DNA of 18,402 nucleotides from an uncultured Prevotella sp. (GTDB lineage: Bacteria > Bacteroidota > Bacteroidia > Bacteroidales > Bacteroidaceae). The stretch spans positions 1 to 18,402 of the forward strand of contig CAKQFF010000025.1 in NCBI GenBank assembly GCA_934230685.1, given 5' to 3'. Below, in pieces: positions 14,037 to 18,402 of the stretch; the first letter of the stretch is position 1; each line of letters opens with the position of its first letter. The notes beneath the pieces are model-generated. The model was given only the letters and a program-made list of their open reading frames with translations. It made no database searches and was not told the origin of the DNA. Both the position numbers and the translations under genes were made by a program.

Positions 14037-14182
14037 TTAACGTCAATCATACGGATAATTGATTTAACGTCAATTACACGGGTTATATTTAGCGTCAACC
14101 ATACGTTTAATATCCGTGTAATTGGCGTTAATTTTTTATTAGTGCTATTGACGTTGATTCCTATCCGTATAATAGACGTTAA
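14037..14182. repeat. 146-nt palindrome of six 18-nt units
   Basis: Three direct copies of TTAACGTCAATYAYACGG (14037-14054, 14064-14081, 14089-14106) are followed by three inverted copies (14114-14131, 14140-14157, 14165-14182), the middle inverted one degenerate. The units are spaced regularly by 7-9 AT-rich bases and mirror each other about 14110. The whole folds into one long hairpin. T-runs follow at 14132-14137 and 14183-14188, so it can also end pheS transcription. It begins 2 nt after the pheS stop. Confidence 0.85.
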
Positions 14183-14222
14183 TTTTTTGTCGGTATTAAT
14201 GGTTGGGTACAGAAAAATGTAG

Positions 14223-14230
14223 TACCTTTG
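14223..14230 (+). promoter_or_regulatory. -7 element of kdsA-kdsD
   Basis: TACCTTTG fits TAnnTTTG, 37 nt before the kdsA ATG. GTTG at 14202-14205 is a possible -33 with a short 17-nt spacer. Confidence 0.5.
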
Positions 14231-14267
14231 TAATAATTATATATAATAATGTAAACAAAAATATCTT

Positions 14268-15020
14268 ATGCAGCCAATATTCATTGCAGGTCCTTGTGTC
14301 ATTGAGTCGCAAGAACTGCTCAACACTGTTGCCGAGGAGCTTGTGCGCATCAACAATAAGCTTGGCACTGATATAATTTTCAAGGCTTCGTTCGACAAGG
14401 CCAACCGTACATCAATCAAGTCGTTCCGCGGTCCTGGATTGGGTCGCGGCTTGCAGATGCTTGCAGATGTTAAGTCGAAATATGGCTTGCGTGTGCTCAC
14501 CGACATACATGAGAGCTTCCAGGCAGGTCCTGTGGGAGAGGTGTGCGACGTTATTCAGATTCCTGCTTTCCTTTGCCGACAGACCGACTTGCTTGTTGCT
14601 GCCGCACGCACTGGAAAGACAGTGAATATCAAGAAGGCTCAATTCCTCAGTGGCATTGACATGAAGTATCCGGTGGAGAAGGCTCTTGACGCTGGTGCTA
14701 AGGAGGTGTGGCTCACAGAGCGTGGCAATATGTTTGGCTATAACAATCTTGTGGTTGACTTCCGCAATATTCCTGATATGCTTGAGATAACACCACGTGT
14801 CATCATGGATTGCACTCACAGTGTGCAGCGCCCCGGTGCTGGTGGAGGCAAGACTTCAGGCGACCGTCGCTTTGTGCCAAATATGGCTCTTGCAGCAAAG
14901 GCATTCGGTGCTAACGGTTATTTCTTTGAGGTGCATCCCGACCCCGAACATGCTTTGAGCGACGGACCTAACATGCTGTATCTTGATAAACTCGAACAAC
15001 TAATAAACAAACTTGTATGA
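14268..15020 (+). CDS. kdsA: Kdo-8-phosphate synthase
   Basis: A 250-residue cytoplasmic TIM-barrel enzyme that condenses phosphoenolpyruvate with arabinose 5-phosphate to Kdo-8-phosphate for lipopolysaccharide. Visible motifs are FKASFDKANRTSIKSFRGPG (38-57), IQIPAFLCRQTDL (97-109) and HPDPEHALSDGP (223-234). It carries Cys10 in AGPCVIES, where E. coli KdsA has Asn. With His184, Glu221 and Asp232 this gives the full ligand set of the metal-dependent class, each one residue before the Aquifex positions 11, 185, 222 and 233. It is shorter than E. coli KdsA (284), mainly at the N-terminus. An in-frame stop 19 nt upstream rules out a longer start. Its stop overlaps the kdsD start (ATGA), indicating translational coupling. 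Confidence 0.97.
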   Translation: MQPIFIAGPCVIESQELLNTVAEELVRINNKLGTDIIFKASFDKANRTSIKSFRGPGLGRGLQMLADVKSKYGLRVLTDIHESFQAGPVGEVCDVIQIPAFLCRQTDLLVAAARTGKTVNIKKAQFLSGIDMKYPVEKALDAGAKEVWLTERGNMFGYNNLVVDFRNIPDMLEITPRVIMDCTHSVQRPGAGGGKTSGDRRFVPNMALAAKAFGANGYFFEVHPDPEHALSDGPNMLYLDKLEQLINKLV

Positions 15021-15991
15021 ACGAATTAGCAACTGAACGACTAAAGCACGTTAAGGAATATGCCATTCAGTGCATTAAGGACGAGGCGAAAGCCTTGATG
15101 GACCTTATACCACAGCTTGATGATAATTTTGATAAGTCGGTTGACTTGATATACAACTGTCACGGTAAGGTGATTGTGACAGGAGTAGGCAAGAGCGGAC
15201 ATATAGGTGCAAAGATAGCAGCAACACTGTCGTCTACAGGCACTCCTTCGTTCTTTATAAACCCGCTTGACGTATTTCATGGCGACCTTGGCGTTATGAC
15301 CAAGGACGATGTGGTGCTTGCCATAAGCAACTCAGGACAGACCGACGAACTGCTGCGATTCATCCCTATGGTGCTGCACATGCAGATTCCTATCATCGGA
15401 ATGAGCGGCAATCCCGACTCTTTGCTTGCCAAATACTCCACTGCTCATATAAACATTCGTGTGCAGAAGGAGGCTTGTCCGCTAAATCTTGCGCCTACAA
15501 GCAGTACAACAGCAACACTTGCCATGGGAGACGCCTTGGCTGTGGCCCTTATGGAGGTGCGCGATTTCAAGCCACGCGACTTTGCGCAGTTCCATCCTGG
15601 CGGTTCGTTGGGCAAGCGATTGCTCACTACTGCAGCTGATGTGATGAAGAGCGACGAAATGCCTGTAATATCCAAGGAGATGCCTTTGGGCGATGCCATC
15701 CTGCTTGTAAGCAAAGGCAAAATGGGTATGGGTGTTGCCGTTGAGAACAATAAGGTGATAGGATTGATAACTGATGGCGACCTTCGTAGAGCTATGGAGA
15801 AATGGCGTGAGCGTTTCTTCGACCGGCCAGTTAGCGACATCATGACAACCACTCCAAAGATGGTGGCTCCAACAACCAAAATCAGCGAGATACAGAAAAT
15901 AATGAATAAATACAAGATACACTCTGTGCTCGTAGTAGATGATGAGAAACATTTGCTTGGCATTGTCGACCACTACAGATGTATGGTATAG
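15017..15991 (+). CDS. kdsD: Arabinose-5-phosphate isomerase, KpsF/GutQ family
   Basis: A 324-residue cytoplasmic enzyme that converts ribulose 5-phosphate to arabinose 5-phosphate, the substrate of the adjacent kdsA product. An SIS domain (about 40-185) is followed by two CBS domains (about 208-324). The residues assigned to the active site in E. coli KdsD are all present with the same numbers: Lys59 (TGVGKSGH), Glu111 (SGQTDELL), Glu152 (QKEACPLNLAP) and His193 (QFHPGG). SSTTATLAMGDALA is also conserved. The start overlaps the kdsA stop by 4 nt, so the two steps are made together. The CBS pair may sense a nucleotide or sugar nucleotide; this is inferred. No kdsC or kdsB is in the window. 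Confidence 0.96.
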   Translation: MNELATERLKHVKEYAIQCIKDEAKALMDLIPQLDDNFDKSVDLIYNCHGKVIVTGVGKSGHIGAKIAATLSSTGTPSFFINPLDVFHGDLGVMTKDDVVLAISNSGQTDELLRFIPMVLHMQIPIIGMSGNPDSLLAKYSTAHINIRVQKEACPLNLAPTSSTTATLAMGDALAVALMEVRDFKPRDFAQFHPGGSLGKRLLTTAADVMKSDEMPVISKEMPLGDAILLVSKGKMGMGVAVENNKVIGLITDGDLRRAMEKWRERFFDRPVSDIMTTTPKMVAPTTKISEIQKIMNKYKIHSVLVVDDEKHLLGIVDHYRCMV

Positions 15992-16058
15992 GATAAATTG
16001 TAAAAATAGAACAAGCAGTGTATTGCAAGGTGAAAAAACTGCAATAAACATTAGATAA

Positions 16059-17330
16059 ATGATATTCAGGACAATAATAATAACCATAGTCGCTTGTCTG
16101 TCGTTTATGGCAGAAGTATCTGCCCAGACAAGCGACTCGCTTATCGTCGGCCAACTCCAGCGGGAGGGCATACGCTTCTCCCATAACAACAGCGTGACGC
16201 TGCTTATGAGTGGACAGGAGAAATTCGACGATATGTTTAAGGCTATTCGACAGGCACGCAGCAGTGTGCATTTGGAATACTTCAACTTCCGCAACGACTC
16301 CATTGCATCGTTGTTGTTTGACATTCTTGCTGAGAAGGTTAAGCAGGGGGTTGAGGTGCGTGCTTTGTTTGATGGCTTTGGCAATGACTCCAATAACCGG
16401 CCATTGCGCAAGCGTCATCTTAAGGATATTCGCTCCAAAGGGATAGAGATATATGAGTTCGACCCTGTGCGCTTCCCGTGGATCAATCATGTGTTTCATC
16501 GTGACCACCGCAAGATTGTTGTCATTGATGGACAGGTTGCTTATACGGGTGGTATGAATGTGGCTGACTATTATATCAATGGCACTCCGCAGGTGGGCGA
16601 ATGGCGTGATATGCACTGCCGTATAGAAGGTGATGAGGTGAATACGCTTCAGGATATTTTTCTTAGAATATGGAATAAGACGGCCAAGCAAAATGTGCAT
16701 GGTGCAAAATATTATCGTAACGCTAATGGAGGAAACTATTTCGAGGGGTTGAAACCTGACACATGCCACACTGCTGGAAAGAAGATGGTGGGCATCATAA
16801 ACCGTGAGCCACGCACGACGAATAAGATTATACGCTCGTTCTACTGCAATGCCATAAATGATGCTAAGGACAGCATAAAACTTGTCAACCCTTATCTTAC
16901 GCTTACGCATAAGCTCAAGAAAACTATTAAAAAGGCTCTGAAGCGTGGTGTTAAGATAGAAATAATGGTGTCGGCGCATAGTGACATTCCGCTTACGCCC
17001 GATTGTGTGTTCTATAATGTACACAAACTGATGAAGCGTGGTGCTGACATTTATATTTATGAGCCGGGATTTCACCATACTAAAATAATAATGGTGGACG
17101 GACGCTTCTGCACTGTTGGCAGTGCAAATCTCAATTCGCGCAGTCTTCGTTTCGACTATGAGGAGAATGCTGTGATAATTGACCCTGCTACTACGGCAGA
17201 ACTGTCGTGTATGTTCGACCGTGACAAGATGCGAAGCTTCAAACTCACTCCTAAGAAGTGGAAGGAGTTCCGATCTCCATGGAAGAGGTTTGTGGGGTGG
17301 TTTGCGCATCTATTGGCACCGGTTATATAA
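16059..17330 (+). CDS. Exported phospholipase D / cardiolipin synthase-like protein
   Basis: A 423-residue protein with two HKD motifs: His150-x-Lys152-x4-Asp157 (HRKIVVID) and His340-x-Lys342-x4-Asp347 (HTKIIMVD). These are followed by GGMN and GSANLNSRSL respectively, as in bacterial cardiolipin synthases (ClsA/ClsB type). FDGFGND (105-111) and NPYLTLTH (277-284) also fit. Such enzymes transfer phosphatidyl groups, making cardiolipin from phosphatidylglycerol or, in ClsC-like forms, from other donors. Unusually, in place of two N-terminal membrane helices there is a likely cleavable signal peptide, MIFRTIIITIVACLSFMAEVSAQ, cutting after ALA-like VSA (residue 22). It starts 67 nt after kdsD on the same strand; read-through is possible, and I see no own promoter. 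The family is firm; the lipid substrate and location are inferred. Confidence 0.88.
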   Translation: MIFRTIIITIVACLSFMAEVSAQTSDSLIVGQLQREGIRFSHNNSVTLLMSGQEKFDDMFKAIRQARSSVHLEYFNFRNDSIASLLFDILAEKVKQGVEVRALFDGFGNDSNNRPLRKRHLKDIRSKGIEIYEFDPVRFPWINHVFHRDHRKIVVIDGQVAYTGGMNVADYYINGTPQVGEWRDMHCRIEGDEVNTLQDIFLRIWNKTAKQNVHGAKYYRNANGGNYFEGLKPDTCHTAGKKMVGIINREPRTTNKIIRSFYCNAINDAKDSIKLVNPYLTLTHKLKKTIKKALKRGVKIEIMVSAHSDIPLTPDCVFYNVHKLMKRGADIYIYEPGFHHTKIIMVDGRFCTVGSANLNSRSLRFDYEENAVIIDPATTAELSCMFDRDKMRSFKLTPKKWKEFRSPWKRFVGWFAHLLAPVI

Positions 17331-17366
17331 TATAATAAGGTGTACCAAAACAATTTATTTATAATA

Positions 17367-17412
17367 AAAAAATATGAGGTCGAGTGATATACCGCTCGAC
17401 CTCATATTTTTT
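17367..17412. terminator. Bidirectional terminator between convergent genes
   Basis: A near-perfect 18-bp inverted repeat (17367-17384 with 17395-17412), GAGGTCGAG/CTCGACCTC at its GC-rich centre, with a 10-nt loop. It has A-run/T-run flanks on both sides, so it can end both the phospholipase-like gene (stop 37 nt before) and the FAD dehydrogenase (stop 15 nt after). Confidence 0.92.
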
Positions 17413-17426
17413 TTCATTTATAAAGA

Positions 17427-18402
17427 TTATCTGATTTCAGACATATATTCAGCACACATTTCAGCACATCTTTCTCCATCCACTCCTGCCGAGACAATAC
17501 CGCCTGCATATCCGGCACCTTCGCCACAAGGGAAGAGTCCATGAATTTGTACGTGTTGCAATGTCTCGCGGTCGCGTAGGATGCGTACTGGTGATGAAGT
17601 GCGAGTCTCTGTAGCTATCATGACAGCCTCATTGGTGAGGAAACCGCGACTCATCTTGCCGAATTTCTTGAATCCTTCCTGCAAACGATGACTCACTTGC
17701 TTGGGTAGCCAGAAATGTAATGGCGAGGAAATGAGGCCTGGGGCATAGCTGCTCTTAGGCAAGTCGTAAGACAGTTTGCCTCTTACAAAGTCATCCATAC
17801 GTTGTGCTGGGGCTGTCTGTTTCATATTGCCCTGCTGCCAGCAAGAGCGTTCAAGCTGTTCCTGGAAGTGCATCATGCGCAATGGATCGTTTTCATTTCT
17901 ATCCACATCCTCGGGACGTGTTTCTACTACCATGCCTGAGTTGGACCATTGTGTGCCACGATTGCTCGGACTCATACCATTCACCACAAGCTGTTCCTTA
18001 TCGGTGGCTGCTGGTATAACAAAGCCTCCTGGACACATACAGAAAGAATATACTCCACGACCGTCTATCTGTGTGACGAAACTATATTCGGCAGCAGGCA
18101 AGTATTTGCCACGACCTTGCTTGGAGTGGTATTGTATCTGGTCAATCAGTTGAGACGGATGCTCCAAGCGCACGCCTACAGCAATGCCTTTGGCTTCAAT
18201 CTCAATCTTCGCTTCGGCAAGATAGCGGTAGACATCGCGTGCAGAATGACCAGTGGCGAGAATCACGGGGCCGTGATAGGTTTCTTCTCTGCCGTTGACA
18301 AGGTTGATGGCTTCTACGCCAACAATAGTGTCGTTGTTGATAATAAGGCGTGTCATCTTGGTTTGGAAGTGAACCTCGCCGCCACATCTTATTATTGTCT
18401 CA
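17427..18402 (-). CDS. FAD-dependent dehydrogenase (COG2509-like), C-terminal part
   Basis: The last 325 or so codons of a gene whose start lies beyond the right edge. The frame stays open to the window end and reads ETIIRCGGEVHFQTKM before the first internal Met, so no start is present here. Features are VILATGHSARDVYRYL (an ATG motif of the FAD-binding fold), FCMCPGGFVIPAATD, NGMSPSNRGTQWSNSG and the C-terminal FPCGEGAGYAGGIVSAGVDG, which closes the flavin site. This pattern is that of the uncharacterised FAD-dependent dehydrogenases of COG2509, usually about 500-550 residues and mostly of unknown substrate. The missing N-terminus should hold the GxGxxG dinucleotide motif. It is convergent with the phospholipase-like gene and shares its terminator. 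Confidence 0.88.
   Translation of the reverse strand, partial: ETIIRCGGEVHFQTKMTRLIINNDTIVGVEAINLVNGREETYHGPVILATGHSARDVYRYLAEAKIEIEAKGIAVGVRLEHPSQLIDQIQYHSKQGRGKYLPAAEYSFVTQIDGRGVYSFCMCPGGFVIPAATDKEQLVVNGMSPSNRGTQWSNSGMVVETRPEDVDRNENDPLRMMHFQEQLERSCWQQGNMKQTAPAQRMDDFVRGKLSYDLPKSSYAPGLISSPLHFWLPKQVSHRLQEGFKKFGKMSRGFLTNEAVMIATETRTSSPVRILRDRETLQHVQIHGLFPCGEGAGYAGGIVSAGVDGERCAEMCAEYMSEIR

Noticed and set aside
14037..14182. A small CRISPR array
   Set aside because: The repeats change orientation halfway, vary in sequence, and the gaps are only 7-9 nt and AT-rich.
15882..17309. A 475-codon open frame antisense to kdsD and the phospholipase-like gene
   Set aside because: The plus-strand genes have clear motifs over the same bases. 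The antisense product has no recognisable domain and is explained by codon bias opening the opposite frame.

Overview
The window looks like a chromosomal stretch from a Bacteroidales bacterium, most likely Prevotella or a close relative. Several things point there. The gene neighbourhoods are typical of the group: a DUF4492 gene ahead of cydAB, thrA–PGM-like–thrC, kdsA–kdsD, and pheS without pheT. The lipoprotein at 11975-12829 resembles a Bacteroidetes-restricted family. Most usable promoters fit the Bacteroidetes sigma-ABfr pattern (-33 TTTG, about 19 nt, -7 TAnnTTTG), and ribosome-binding sites are weak. It is mostly core metabolism. I see no transposase, integrase, phage gene, CRISPR array, tRNA or rRNA.

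Layout, left to right. The 5' end of a TolC-like efflux outer-membrane gene (minus) runs off the left edge. Next comes ribE (minus) with its own terminator and promoter. A compact intergenic unit at about 1145-1414 (minus) has a consensus promoter, long-range pairing and a strong terminator, and looks like a structured non-coding RNA. The DUF4492-cydA-cydB operon (plus) encodes the cytochrome bd oxidase plus a small membrane protein. It ends in two related stem-loops, the second a terminator, facing the convergent threonine operon.

The threonine operon (minus) is thrA (aspartokinase-homoserine dehydrogenase), a phosphoglycerate-mutase-like gene that probably supplies the missing homoserine kinase step, and thrC. 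Together they would turn aspartate into threonine, except for aspartate-semialdehyde dehydrogenase, which is not here. Its promoter gives a leader of about 200 nt with competing hairpins. Further right, also on minus, lie a putative lipoprotein (possibly DUF4348), murB (peptidoglycan precursor synthesis) and a PhnP-like metallo-beta-lactamase-fold hydrolase.

From 12.9 kb the strand switches to plus. pheS is followed by a symmetric 146-nt palindrome built of six 18-nt units. Then come kdsA and kdsD, overlapping by 4 nt and supplying two early steps of Kdo synthesis for lipopolysaccharide, and an exported phospholipase D/cardiolipin-synthase-like protein. A bidirectional terminator separates this from a COG2509-type FAD-dependent dehydrogenase (minus) whose N-terminus lies beyond the right edge.

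The parts least explained by ordinary annotation are the RNA at 1145-1414, the palindrome at 14037-14182, the paired stem-loops at 4594-4711, the thrA leader, and two heptamer repeat arrays, one of which encodes a protein N-terminus.
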